Shown here: piece after piece, positions 5,651 through 12,045 of the stretch | How positions within the stretch are numbered: the stretch's first letter is position 1 | Layout: each line of letters begins with the position of its first letter | Source: Acidimicrobiales bacterium | Lineage (GTDB): Bacteria; Actinomycetota; Acidimicrobiia; Acidimicrobiales; SZUA-35 | DNA: 12,541 nucleotides | Assembly: GCA_024641625.1 (NCBI GenBank) | Contig: JAHECQ010000065.1 | Location: 1 to 12,541, forward strand | Reading direction: 5' to 3' | Program-made: the position numbers and the translations under genes | Notes under the pieces: generated by a model | Seen by the model: the letters and a program-made list of their open reading frames with translations, nothing else | Told to the model about the DNA's origin: nothing | Database searches by the model: none

Positions 5651-6514
5651 ATGTCGGAACCGCCACCCTCGGTCGAGTTCGGTGTCACGTCCGACGGTCT
5701 CACCCAGCTCCGCCGACGGTGGGCGGTGCCCGACGCGAGAGCGAGTGTCCTGATCGTGCACGGCATCGGCGAACACAGCGGCCGATACCTCCACCTCGGA
5801 GCCAGGTTGGCGGTCGCCGGCTTTGACGTACTCGCTGCCGACAATCGTGGCTTCGGGCAGTCCGGTGGGCGGCGGGCGTACGTCGAGCGCTTCGAGGACT
5901 TCGCTGCTGACCTCGAGGAGCTACTCGACCAGCGACGTTCGCTCGCCCTGCCCGTGGTCGCCATCGGTCATTCGCTCGGCGGGCTGATCCTGGCCTCGTA
6001 CCTGGTGTCCGATCGCCCAAGTCCTGATCTTGCCGTGCTCAGCGCTCCGGCTCTCGCAGCGATCGTCCCGGCGTGGAAACGCTGGCCTGCCCCGGCGCTG
6101 GGTCGCGTACTCCCCCGGCTGTTCGTGCCGACGGCCATCGAGGGCGATCTGTTGAGTCGCGATCCGGCGATAGTGCAGGCGTATCGGGCTGATCCGCTGG
6201 TGGTTCGTGGCGCCACGGCGCGTTTGGGCGCAGCGATGCTCGCGGCGATGAACGAGTTTCCCGACAGGATCGACCGCCTCTCGACGCCTACCTACGTGTT
6301 GCATGGCGGGGCCGATCCTCTGGTGCCTGCGAGCTCCTCGGAGTTCCTGGAGCAATCGATCCTGGTCGAACGCCGAGTGTGGCCGGGCCTACGACACGAA
6401 TGCTTCAACGAACCCGAACGTGACGAGGTGATCGACGAGATGCTCGGGTGGCTCGATCGTCATCTCGCCTCCGACGGCGAGGGCCGGACCGGGTCGCCGC
6501 GAGCATCGTCATGA
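5651..6514 (+). CDS. Alpha/beta hydrolase, monoacylglycerol lipase-like
   Basis: A serine hydrolase of 287 residues of the Hydrolase_4/monoacylglycerol lipase type. The oxyanion-hole segment is VLIVHGIGEHSGRY. The nucleophile elbow is G106-H-S108-L-G-G, with S108 as nucleophile. The acid is D222 in GGADPLV and the base is H249 in LRHECFNE. The HGxGEHSGRY signature is typical of lysophospholipase/monoglyceride lipase enzymes, so a glycerolipid or other small ester is the likely substrate; the real substrate is not determinable. There is no signal peptide, so it is probably cytoplasmic. ATG 5651 is chosen because in-frame starts further upstream (5588, 5615) lie inside the lipoprotein gene; GTG 5645 is also possible. 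It ends 46 bp from the convergent membrane-protein gene. Confidence 0.9.
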   Translation: MSEPPPSVEFGVTSDGLTQLRRRWAVPDARASVLIVHGIGEHSGRYLHLGARLAVAGFDVLAADNRGFGQSGGRRAYVERFEDFAADLEELLDQRRSLALPVVAIGHSLGGLILASYLVSDRPSPDLAVLSAPALAAIVPAWKRWPAPALGRVLPRLFVPTAIEGDLLSRDPAIVQAYRADPLVVRGATARLGAAMLAAMNEFPDRIDRLSTPTYVLHGGADPLVPASSSEFLEQSILVERRVWPGLRHECFNEPERDEVIDEMLGWLDRHLASDGEGRTGSPRASS

Positions 6515-6560
6515 CCCGAAACCCCCTGAGACCGGAACCGTCACGACCGGGCTGGGTCGA

Positions 6561-7649
6561 TCACGATGCCGGAGGTGTCGGTTCGTTGTCCTCGACGTAG
6601 CCGACCCCCTCGATCCATCGCGGAGTCGGTCGAGGTTGGTGCTGTGGGGCCTGGGGAGACGCGGTGGGTCGCGGTCCGGCGCTTTGCGGGTCGACGAGTG
6701 TGGGGTACATCTGGGTGGCATCAGTCCGGGCCTCGGCCGTCACGGGCCGCGGTGCGCGTATGTTCGATGAGGTGCCACCTCGGCGTGGCGTGGGAACGGC
6801 GCGGGGTCCCGTGGGTCGCGGGGTTGGGGACTGGAGCAACGCGGCGCCTTGCCGGTCATTGGCTGCGCTCCACACCATGGACAAGCCGAGCAGACCGGCT
6901 GCGGCGATACCCATCAGGACGGCGGGTCGGATCATGGCCCCGAAGAACACGTCGATCATTGCAGAGGCGGTGGCCGTCGATGCCGGTCCGACCATGTTGG
7001 CCAGAAACGGTACGCCATAGCCGACGAGGAGCCAGAAGACTGACGCCCCGAACGCCCAGGCACTGACCCGGCGCAGGATCGCCGGCCGGTTCTTGGTGAT
7101 GAGCAGCGATGAAATGGCGCCGGTCGCCGCGGCCAGCCCCAGCAGCAGCGATGCCCGACGAGCGAGCGACCGCAGTCGACCGAACCAGCTGAGGCCTGTC
7201 GTCGGCAGTTCGATCGTCAGGACAGGCGCCGGGGGGAGGACCGTGGCAAGCTCCGGCCTGATGGCCACCAGGGCATCTCGGGTGGCGGCGCCCAGGGCAT
7301 CTGCATCAAGGGCCACGGGCTCGGCGATGCCTTCGAGCGCATTGCGATGGGTTCGGACGATGCCGTCTCGTACCAGGGCGTCGACTCTCGGGTCGTCGAG
7401 GGCGATGTTGGCCGCCAGCTCCAACTGCTGGCGTGGCACCGGCACGGCGGCGGGCAACGCGGCCTCCATCGAGGCAACCAGGCGTCCGATCAGGGCTGCA
7501 CGTAGTACTTCATTGTCGAGGAGCTGATCGGCGAGTCGTTCCGAGCGCCCAGGGTCGAGCACGGTGTGGGTGAGCACGAAACTCGACCAGCTGATCGATG
7601 CCAGAACGAGTGATAGGCCGAGAATCAACCCGGCGAGGCCTCTGCGCAT
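6561..7649 (-). CDS. Membrane protein with proline-rich C-terminal tail
   Basis: A 362-residue protein. An N-terminal helix (about residues 5-27) is followed by a probably extracytoplasmic region of about 130 residues containing LDPGRSERLADQLLD, a helical segment with LDDPRVDALVR, and PELATVLPP. Three more membrane helices follow at about 166-185, 196-219 and 238-260. The last 100 residues are rich in Pro, Arg, Ala and Thr with no hydrophobic stretch, probably a disordered cytoplasmic tail, ending in the small motif WIEGVGYVEDNEP. I recognise the general plan from uncharacterised actinobacterial membrane proteins but cannot assign a function. ATG 7649 is the start that places the first helix at the N-terminus; the frame's upstream extension overlaps the divergent permease gene. 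Confidence 0.8.
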   Translation of the reverse strand: MRRGLAGLILGLSLVLASISWSSFVLTHTVLDPGRSERLADQLLDNEVLRAALIGRLVASMEAALPAAVPVPRQQLELAANIALDDPRVDALVRDGIVRTHRNALEGIAEPVALDADALGAATRDALVAIRPELATVLPPAPVLTIELPTTGLSWFGRLRSLARRASLLLGLAAATGAISSLLITKNRPAILRRVSAWAFGASVFWLLVGYGVPFLANMVGPASTATASAMIDVFFGAMIRPAVLMGIAAAGLLGLSMVWSAANDRQGAALLQSPTPRPTGPRAVPTPRRGGTSSNIRAPRPVTAEARTDATQMYPTLVDPQSAGPRPTASPQAPQHQPRPTPRWIEGVGYVEDNEPTPPAS

Positions 7650-7655
7650 CTCGAT

Positions 7656-7661
7656 AGTGTC
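7656..7661 (-). promoter_or_regulatory. Near-consensus -10, start of membrane protein gene
   Basis: GACACT on the minus strand ends 6 nt before the ATG at 7649. It differs from TANNNT only in the first base. The overlapping CACTAT (7659-7654) is an alternative, but it leaves only 4 nt before ATG. Confidence 0.35.
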
Positions 7662-7685
7662 GCGCTGGTTGCAGGGCCAAGTGGG

Positions 7686-7691
7686 TAGCGT
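7686..7691 (+). promoter_or_regulatory. -10 element, leaderless start of TauE/SafE gene
   Basis: TAGCGT, in the context GGTAGCGT, ends 7 nt before the ATG at 7699. No ribosome-binding site is present in the spacer CCGGCAA. Confidence 0.55.
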
Positions 7692-7698
7692 CCGGCAA

Positions 7699-8433
7699 AT
7701 GACTCCGTTCGAGGCGTTGATCATCCTCGCCGGAGGCTTCGTTGCCGGGTTCGTGAACGCGATGGCCGGCGGTGGATCGCTGCTCACCGTGCCCTTGCTC
7801 TCTCTCGGCGGGGTGGCCGGGTTGATGGCCAACGGCACCAACCGCGTCGCCGTGCTGCTGCAGAACGGCAGCTCCGGCTATGGCTATTTTCGTCGGCGGA
7901 TCGCCCGCCGGAGCCAGGTCGTGCCGATTCTCCTGCCGATGATGGTCGGTGGCCTCATCGGCGCGCTGCTCGTCTCGCAGGTGGACGACGACATGTTCGA
8001 GCGGATCTTCGGGGTGCTGATGGTGCCGATGTTGGTGCTGTCGCTGTGGAAACCGCCTGCGATCGACGAGGCGCGACCGTGGCCGCTGTGGGCGAAGTTC
8101 GTCGTGTTCTTCGCTCTGGGCGTGTATGCCGGGGCGATCCAGGCGGGTGTCGGCCTGATTCTGTTGATGGTCCTTCGCCGTGCAGGGTATGACCTCGTCA
8201 CCGCCAATGCCATCAAGACCTACGTGATCCTGGGGGTGACGACCATCGCCGTCGGCGTGTTCGCCTCCAAGGGCCAGATCGTGTGGATTCCGGCCCTGGT
8301 GTTGGCCAGCGGGATGTCGGTCGGTGGGTACGTGGGATCGCAGATCGCTGTCGACGGGGGCGAACGGGTGATCAAACCGGTACTTGTTGCTGCCGTGATC
8401 GCCCTCTCGGGGAGGATGATCGGCCTCTACTGA
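7699..8433 (+). CDS. TauE/SafE family sulfite/anion exporter
   Basis: A membrane permease of 244 residues with about eight hydrophobic segments arranged as two related halves. The first-half signature is G17-F-V-N20-A-M-A-G24-G-G-S27 in helix 1. The degenerate second-half counterpart is GVYAGAIQAGVGLILL (residues 141-156). These features define the TauE/SafE (DUF81) family, whose members export sulfite, sulfoacetate or related organosulfur anions, or have unknown substrates. No sulfur-metabolism gene is nearby, so the substrate is open. ATG 7699 gives the canonical N-terminus and a TAGCGT hexamer 7 nt upstream; the longer open frame has no such support. It is divergent from the gene at 7649 (49-bp gap) and ends 17 bp from the convergent map gene. 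Confidence 0.9.
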   Translation: MTPFEALIILAGGFVAGFVNAMAGGGSLLTVPLLSLGGVAGLMANGTNRVAVLLQNGSSGYGYFRRRIARRSQVVPILLPMMVGGLIGALLVSQVDDDMFERIFGVLMVPMLVLSLWKPPAIDEARPWPLWAKFVVFFALGVYAGAIQAGVGLILLMVLRRAGYDLVTANAIKTYVILGVTTIAVGVFASKGQIVWIPALVLASGMSVGGYVGSQIAVDGGERVIKPVLVAAVIALSGRMIGLY

Positions 8434-8450
8434 CCAGGTTGTGGGAACGC

Positions 8451-9425
8451 TCAGGCGAGCGTCCAGTAGGGATGCAGGGTGGGATCGGTGGGCGTGGTGA
8501 GGATCTCGGCACCGTCGGCGGTGATGAGCACGGTGTGCTCGAACTGGGCGGTGCGTCCCCGATCGGCGGTGACGGCCGTCCAATGGTCGGACCACATGTG
8601 GGCTCGATAGCTACCGACGGTGATCATCGGCTCGATGGTGAAGGTCATGCCTTCCTCGATGGGGATGTCGAGTCCGGGATGGTAGTAGTGGCAGATCTGG
8701 AGATCGGTGTGGAACTGCTCGCCGATCCCGTGGCCGACGAAGTCGCGCACGACGCCGAAACCGTTCGATTCGGCGTGACGTTGAATCGCCCGACCGATGT
8801 CGTTGATCAGGTTGCCGGGGCGTGCCGCCTCGATGCCCTTCCGGGTGCATTCTCGGGTGACGCGCACCAGTCGGTCCGAGAGTTCGTCGATCGAGCCGAC
8901 GAAGAAGGTGGCGTTGGTGTCGCCGTGGACGCCCTCGCGGAACAACGTGACGTCGCAGTTGACGATGTCGCCATCCTTGAGCTGCCGATCGTCGGGGATG
9001 CCGTGGCAGATGACCTCGTTGACCGAGGTGCACAGTGACTTCGGGAACGGGTTACGTCCTCCCGGGTAGCCCAACGGGCTGGGATAGGCCCCGACGGCGA
9101 TGGCCCGCTCATGGCAGGCTGCATCGATTTCCTCGGTGGTGACTCCCGGCTTGATGAGGGTGCCGAGATAGGTGAGCAGGTCTGCGGCCTCACGACCGGT
9201 ACGCCGCATTCGTTCGATGATGTCGGCGGACTTCACCGCAGGTTCATCCCACCGCGCCACCTCGCTGCCATCGGCCCACATCGGCTTGGCGATCTCATCG
9301 GGAACGGGGCGTAGTGGGGTGACGCGACCCGGCCGGACCGGATCGCTCGAGGCCTTGTGACACCGCTTGAATTTCTGCCCGCTACCACACCAGCAGAGGT
9401 CATTGGCTTTGGGAAGTCCTCGCAT
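8451..9425 (-). CDS. map: Methionine aminopeptidase with N-terminal SEC-C zinc motif
   Basis: A type I methionine aminopeptidase of 324 residues that removes the initiator methionine from nascent proteins. The five metal ligands are all present as D158, D169, H232, E265 and E296, and their spacing equals that of the E. coli enzyme (D97, D108, H171, E204, E235). The substrate-binding His is H141 in CHGIP. Residues 11-23 form a SEC-C zinc-binding motif, C11-W-C13-G-S-G-x-K-x6-C22-H23, which in other proteins mediates ribosome or partner docking. The N-terminal extension of about 60 residues makes this longer than the minimal enzyme. ATG 9425 is supported because it includes the SEC-C motif and has TAGACT ending 6 nt upstream. 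It is divergent from the mutase small-subunit gene. Confidence 0.95.
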   Translation of the reverse strand: MRGLPKANDLCWCGSGQKFKRCHKASSDPVRPGRVTPLRPVPDEIAKPMWADGSEVARWDEPAVKSADIIERMRRTGREAADLLTYLGTLIKPGVTTEEIDAACHERAIAVGAYPSPLGYPGGRNPFPKSLCTSVNEVICHGIPDDRQLKDGDIVNCDVTLFREGVHGDTNATFFVGSIDELSDRLVRVTRECTRKGIEAARPGNLINDIGRAIQRHAESNGFGVVRDFVGHGIGEQFHTDLQICHYYHPGLDIPIEEGMTFTIEPMITVGSYRAHMWSDHWTAVTADRGRTAQFEHTVLITADGAEILTTPTDPTLHPYWTLA

Positions 9426-9431
9426 GCTCCC

Positions 9432-9437
9432 AGTCTA
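9432..9437 (-). promoter_or_regulatory. -10 element, leaderless start of map
   Basis: TAGACT on the minus strand ends 6 nt (GGGAGC) before the ATG at 9425. The gap to the opposing TACACT at 9465-9470 is 27 bp, so two polymerases would compete for this 52-bp intergenic region. Confidence 0.55.
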
Positions 9438-9464
9438 GAAGCTGCTCGTCGGCTGGACCTCCTC

Positions 9465-9470
9465 TACACT
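9465..9470 (+). promoter_or_regulatory. -10 element, leaderless start of mutase small subunit
   Basis: TACACT ends 7 nt (GGCGCAC) before the GTG at 9478, with no ribosome-binding site in the spacer. There is no room for a cobalamin riboswitch between this element and the start codon. Confidence 0.55.
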
Positions 9471-9477
9471 GGCGCAC

Positions 9478-9888
9478 GTGACAACAGGCCAGGCTGCAAT
9501 ACGGGTTCTCGTGGCGAAAGTTGGTCTTGATGGCCACGATCGGGGCGTCAAGGTGGTTGCTCGAATCCTGCGCGACGCAGGCATGGAGGTCATCTACACC
9601 GGTTTGCGACAGACCCCCGAGATGGTCTGCGCCACCGCCATCGACGAGGACGTCGACGTCATCGGTCTCTCGATGCTCTCGGGCGGGCACATGGCGCTGG
9701 CTCCGCGGGTCGTCAAGCTCCTGGCCGACCAGGATGCGGGCATTCCCGTGGTGGTCGGCGGCATCATCCCCGAACAGGACGTCCCCAAATTGCTCGAAGC
9801 CGGCGTGGCCTGTGTCCTGCACCCGGGAGCCTCGGCCGAAGAAGTGGCCAATGCGGTGGCTCAGGCCGCAGCAGACGCTGTCACCTGA
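9478..9888 (+). CDS. icmB: B12-binding small subunit of acyl-CoA mutase (IcmB-like)
   Basis: A 136-residue stand-alone adenosylcobalamin-binding domain, the same length as Streptomyces IcmB. The base-off/His-on signature D18-G-H20-D-R-G23 supplies H20 as the lower axial cobalt ligand. It is followed by S65-M-L67 (SxL) and the G94-G95 turn of the Rossmann-like fold. It cannot act alone and is expected to pair with the catalytic subunit encoded convergently at 9914-11542. The sequence of this domain does not separate isobutyryl-, methylmalonyl- and 2-hydroxyisobutyryl-CoA mutases; the Icm name follows from the partner's active site. GTG 9478 fits the family N-terminus and the TACACT element 7 nt upstream. 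Confidence 0.88.
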   Translation: MTTGQAAIRVLVAKVGLDGHDRGVKVVARILRDAGMEVIYTGLRQTPEMVCATAIDEDVDVIGLSMLSGGHMALAPRVVKLLADQDAGIPVVVGGIIPEQDVPKLLEAGVACVLHPGASAEEVANAVAQAAADAVT

Positions 9889-9917
9889 ACCACTGGCTGT
9901 CTGAACCACTGGTTCAG
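9885..9917. terminator. Bidirectional hairpin between convergent mutase genes
   Basis: CTGAACCACTGG at 9885-9896 can pair with CCACTGGTTCAG at 9906-9917, 11 of 12 pairs around a 9-nt loop. The first CTGAACCACTGG is repeated directly at 9901-9912. That second copy also forms a perfect 8-bp inverted repeat on its own (9901-9908 with 9910-9917). Both stop codons lie inside the structure: TGA at 9886-9888 on plus, and TCA at 9914-9916 for minus. There is no U tract, as is common for actinobacterial terminators. Confidence 0.6.
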
Positions 9918-11542
9918 ATCGCTGCCTGTTCCTCCCAACGCCCGAACTCGACTTCGAGAGCGCCGACGATCTCGCCGACGGTGGCATAGGCCCGAACCGC
10001 CTCGAGGATCGCGGGCATGGTGTTGATGTTCGGGTCGCCGGCTGCTTTGGTGACCTCGGCCAGACAAGCCGTTACTGCGTCGCTGTTGCGGTCGTGCTTC
10101 ACGTTCTGGAGACGCTTGAGTTGGCGCTCCTCGACTTCGGGCCCGATGTAGAGAATGTTCTTCTCGCCGTCGTCACCGTCGGTGAAGGCGTTGACCCCGA
10201 CCATGATGCGTTGGCCGTTGTTGAGCTTGCGTTCGAAGGCATAGGCCGAATCGGCGATGCGTCCCTGGAACCAGCCGTCCTCGATGCCCTGGTACGTCCC
10301 CTCGAGCATGGAGCCGCCGCCCATCTCCATCACCTTCTCGAAAATCTCCTCGGCTTGGCGTTCCATCTCGTCGGTCATGGCTTCGACGAAGTGGCTACCA
10401 CCCAGGGGGTCGGCCACGTCGGCCACGCCGGTCTCGTGGGCCACGATCTGTTGGGTGCGCAAGGCGATGCGAGCAGCGCGTTCGGTCGGCAGTGCGAGCG
10501 CTTCGTCGTAGGAATCGGTGTGCAGACTCTGCGTACCGCCCAGCGCACCGGCAAGCGCTTGGATGGCGACGCGGGCGATGTTGATCTCCGGCTGTTGGGC
10601 CGACAGCGAGACGCCGGCGGTCTGGGTGTGGAACCGCAGCATGTGCGACCGCTCCGACTTGGCGCCGTAGCGATCCTTGGTCCAGCGCGCCCAGATGCGC
10701 CGGGCTGCACGCAACTTGCCGATCTCCTCGAAGAAATCGAGGTGACTGTTGAAGAAGAACGACAGTCGGGGAGCGAAGTCGTCGATGTCGAGACCGGCCG
10801 CCAGCGCGGCTTCGACGTAGGCGAAGCCATTGCCCAGGGTGAAGGCCAGCTCCTCCGCTGCGGTCGATCCCGCCTCGCGAATGTGGTACCCGGAGATCGA
10901 CACCGGGTTCCACTTCGGCATCTCGGCTGCGCAGTACTGCATCATGTCGGAAATGAGTCGGACCGACGGCCGAGGAGGGAAGATGTATTCCTTCTGCGCT
11001 TGGTACTCCTTGAGGATGTCGTTTTGGATGGTGCCCGCCAGTGCCTTGCGGGGCGTGCCCCCTTGCTCGCCGACCGCGATGTACATCGCCAGCAGGATGG
11101 AGGCAGGCGAGTTGATGGTCATCGATGTCGAGACGCCGCCGAGGTCGATGTCGGCGAAGAGGTCCTCCATGTCGGCGAGGCTGTCGACGGCGACGCCGGC
11201 CTTGCCCACTTCACCAAGGGAGAACGGATCGTCGGAATCGCGACCCATCAGGGTCGGAAGATCGAACGCGGTGGACAGACCAGTACCGCCGTTGTTCAGG
11301 ATCTGTTTGAACCGCACGTTGGTGTCCTCGGCGGTGCCGAACCCGGCGAACATGCGCATGGTCCACAGCCGGGAGCGGTACATGGAGGCGTGAATGCCCC
11401 GGGTATAGGGGTGGATCCCGGGGAACTCACCATCGTCGGGACCGTAGACGGGCTCGATGGGTACGCCCGACATCGTTTCGAAGGGACCCTCCCGCAACGG
11501 TGACGCGTTGTACAGGGCTTCCCAGGTCTCACGTGCGCTCAT
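9914..11542 (-). CDS. icmA: Catalytic large subunit of isobutyryl-CoA mutase-type enzyme
   Basis: A 542-residue B12-dependent acyl-CoA mutase TIM-barrel subunit with no cobalamin domain of its own, which is supplied by the 136-residue partner encoded tail to tail. Family blocks include TRGIHASMYRSR, AGFGTAED, GLSTAFDLPTLMGRDSDDP, SGYHIREAGST, RFHTQTAGVSLSAQQP and DPLGGS. At the specificity positions it has F65 (methylmalonyl-CoA mutase Y89) and Q183 (R207), with H220 matching H244; the three fall at exactly the reference spacing. Phe/Gln is the isobutyryl-CoA mutase pair (Streptomyces IcmA F80/Q198), so isobutyryl-CoA/n-butyryl-CoA interconversion is more likely than methylmalonyl-CoA. ATG 11542 is chosen over ATG 11551 because GAGAAT ends 7 nt before it; either is possible. 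No MeaB-type chaperone gene is in view. Confidence 0.9.
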   Translation of the reverse strand: MSARETWEALYNASPLREGPFETMSGVPIEPVYGPDDGEFPGIHPYTRGIHASMYRSRLWTMRMFAGFGTAEDTNVRFKQILNNGGTGLSTAFDLPTLMGRDSDDPFSLGEVGKAGVAVDSLADMEDLFADIDLGGVSTSMTINSPASILLAMYIAVGEQGGTPRKALAGTIQNDILKEYQAQKEYIFPPRPSVRLISDMMQYCAAEMPKWNPVSISGYHIREAGSTAAEELAFTLGNGFAYVEAALAAGLDIDDFAPRLSFFFNSHLDFFEEIGKLRAARRIWARWTKDRYGAKSERSHMLRFHTQTAGVSLSAQQPEINIARVAIQALAGALGGTQSLHTDSYDEALALPTERAARIALRTQQIVAHETGVADVADPLGGSHFVEAMTDEMERQAEEIFEKVMEMGGGSMLEGTYQGIEDGWFQGRIADSAYAFERKLNNGQRIMVGVNAFTDGDDGEKNILYIGPEVEERQLKRLQNVKHDRNSDAVTACLAEVTKAAGDPNINTMPAILEAVRAYATVGEIVGALEVEFGRWEEQAAI

Positions 11543-11549
11543 GGCGCCC

Positions 11550-11555
11550 ATTCTC
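11550..11555 (-). promoter_or_regulatory. Near-consensus -10, start of mutase large subunit
   Basis: GAGAAT on the minus strand ends 7 nt before the ATG at 11542 and would overlap the alternative ATG at 11551. It differs from TANNNT in its first base, so support is modest. Confidence 0.3.
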
Positions 11556-11625
11556 GCACGGCGCGCACGCGATCGGTCAACGTCGGGCGGTCAAGGTCGT
11601 CGAGGAATGGTCCGATGCCTGATCC

Positions 11626-12000
11626 GTGGACCTCTTCGACATCTACCAGCAGAGTCGGATCCGTAGCATGGCTCGCCGGGTACAGCTCGAGGCATCGACC
11701 GGCGAACAGCGCCATCGCCTGACCAGGGACGAGTTGGAGGATCTGCAGGTTCGCATCGATCGACTCCTGTTGATCAATGAGGCGATGTGGCAGCTCGTCT
11801 GCGAAACCACGGGTTTGACCCACGAACACCTGTCGGAACGAATGCGCGGGCTGGACCTGGTCGACGGCGTCGAGGACGGTCGACGAACGGCGCGTCCCCA
11901 CGATTGCGGGTCGTGCGGGGCAAAGATCCACCCCGCGTTGTCCCGATGCCAGTTCTGCAGTGCCGACGCGCCCCAAAGGTCCTTGTTCGACTCTGTCTGA
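11626..12000 (+). CDS. Small helical protein with C-terminal zinc ribbon
   Basis: A 124-residue protein. The N-terminal two thirds (about residues 1-75) are highly charged and probably alpha-helical, with heptad-like stretches (RDELEDLQVRIDRLLLINEAM) that could form a coiled coil. After a linker comes a zinc ribbon formed by C94-x2-C97 and C108-x2-C111, then a short FDSV tail. No named family is recognised; such helix-plus-ribbon proteins are often nucleic-acid or partner binding, which is only a guess here. The GTG at 11626 gives the longest frame; there is no TANNNT element or good ribosome-binding site before it, so the start is less certain than others (ATG at codon 15 is an alternative). 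Its last three codons lie in the first unit of an 18-bp tandem repeat. Confidence 0.75.
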   Translation: MDLFDIYQQSRIRSMARRVQLEASTGEQRHRLTRDELEDLQVRIDRLLLINEAMWQLVCETTGLTHEHLSERMRGLDLVDGVEDGRRTARPHDCGSCGAKIHPALSRCQFCSADAPQRSLFDSV

Positions 12001-12044
12001 TCTGACGGCTCTGTCTGATCTGACGGCTCTGTCTGATCTGACGG
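11991..12044. repeat. Three perfect 18-bp tandem repeats between convergent genes
   Basis: The unit CTCTGTCTGATCTGACGG occurs three times without mismatch (11991-12008, 12009-12026, 12027-12044). It starts inside the final codons of the zinc-ribbon gene and ends one base before the stop codon of the convergent CinA-like gene. Each unit contains the TGA that ends the first gene, so later copies restate the stop. A change in copy number would alter neither protein. Confidence 0.9.
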
Positions 12045-12045
12045 C

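Noticed and set aside
7510..8595. 361-residue minus-strand open frame covering the TauE/SafE gene
   Set aside because: Its composition is rich in His, Arg and Asp and it overlaps three motif-supported genes.
9426..9477. Cobalamin riboswitch before the B12-dependent mutase subunit
   Set aside because: The intergenic region is only 52 bp and is filled by two divergent -10 elements. A cobalamin riboswitch needs far more leader.
10094..11503. 469-residue plus-strand open frame opposite the mutase large subunit
   Set aside because: The opposite strand encodes an unmistakable acyl-CoA mutase. This frame's His/Arg/Gly/Asp-rich translation is the usual antisense artefact.
11991..12044. CRISPR array
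   Set aside because: The repeats are directly adjacent with no spacers, only 18 bp long, and no cas gene is nearby.
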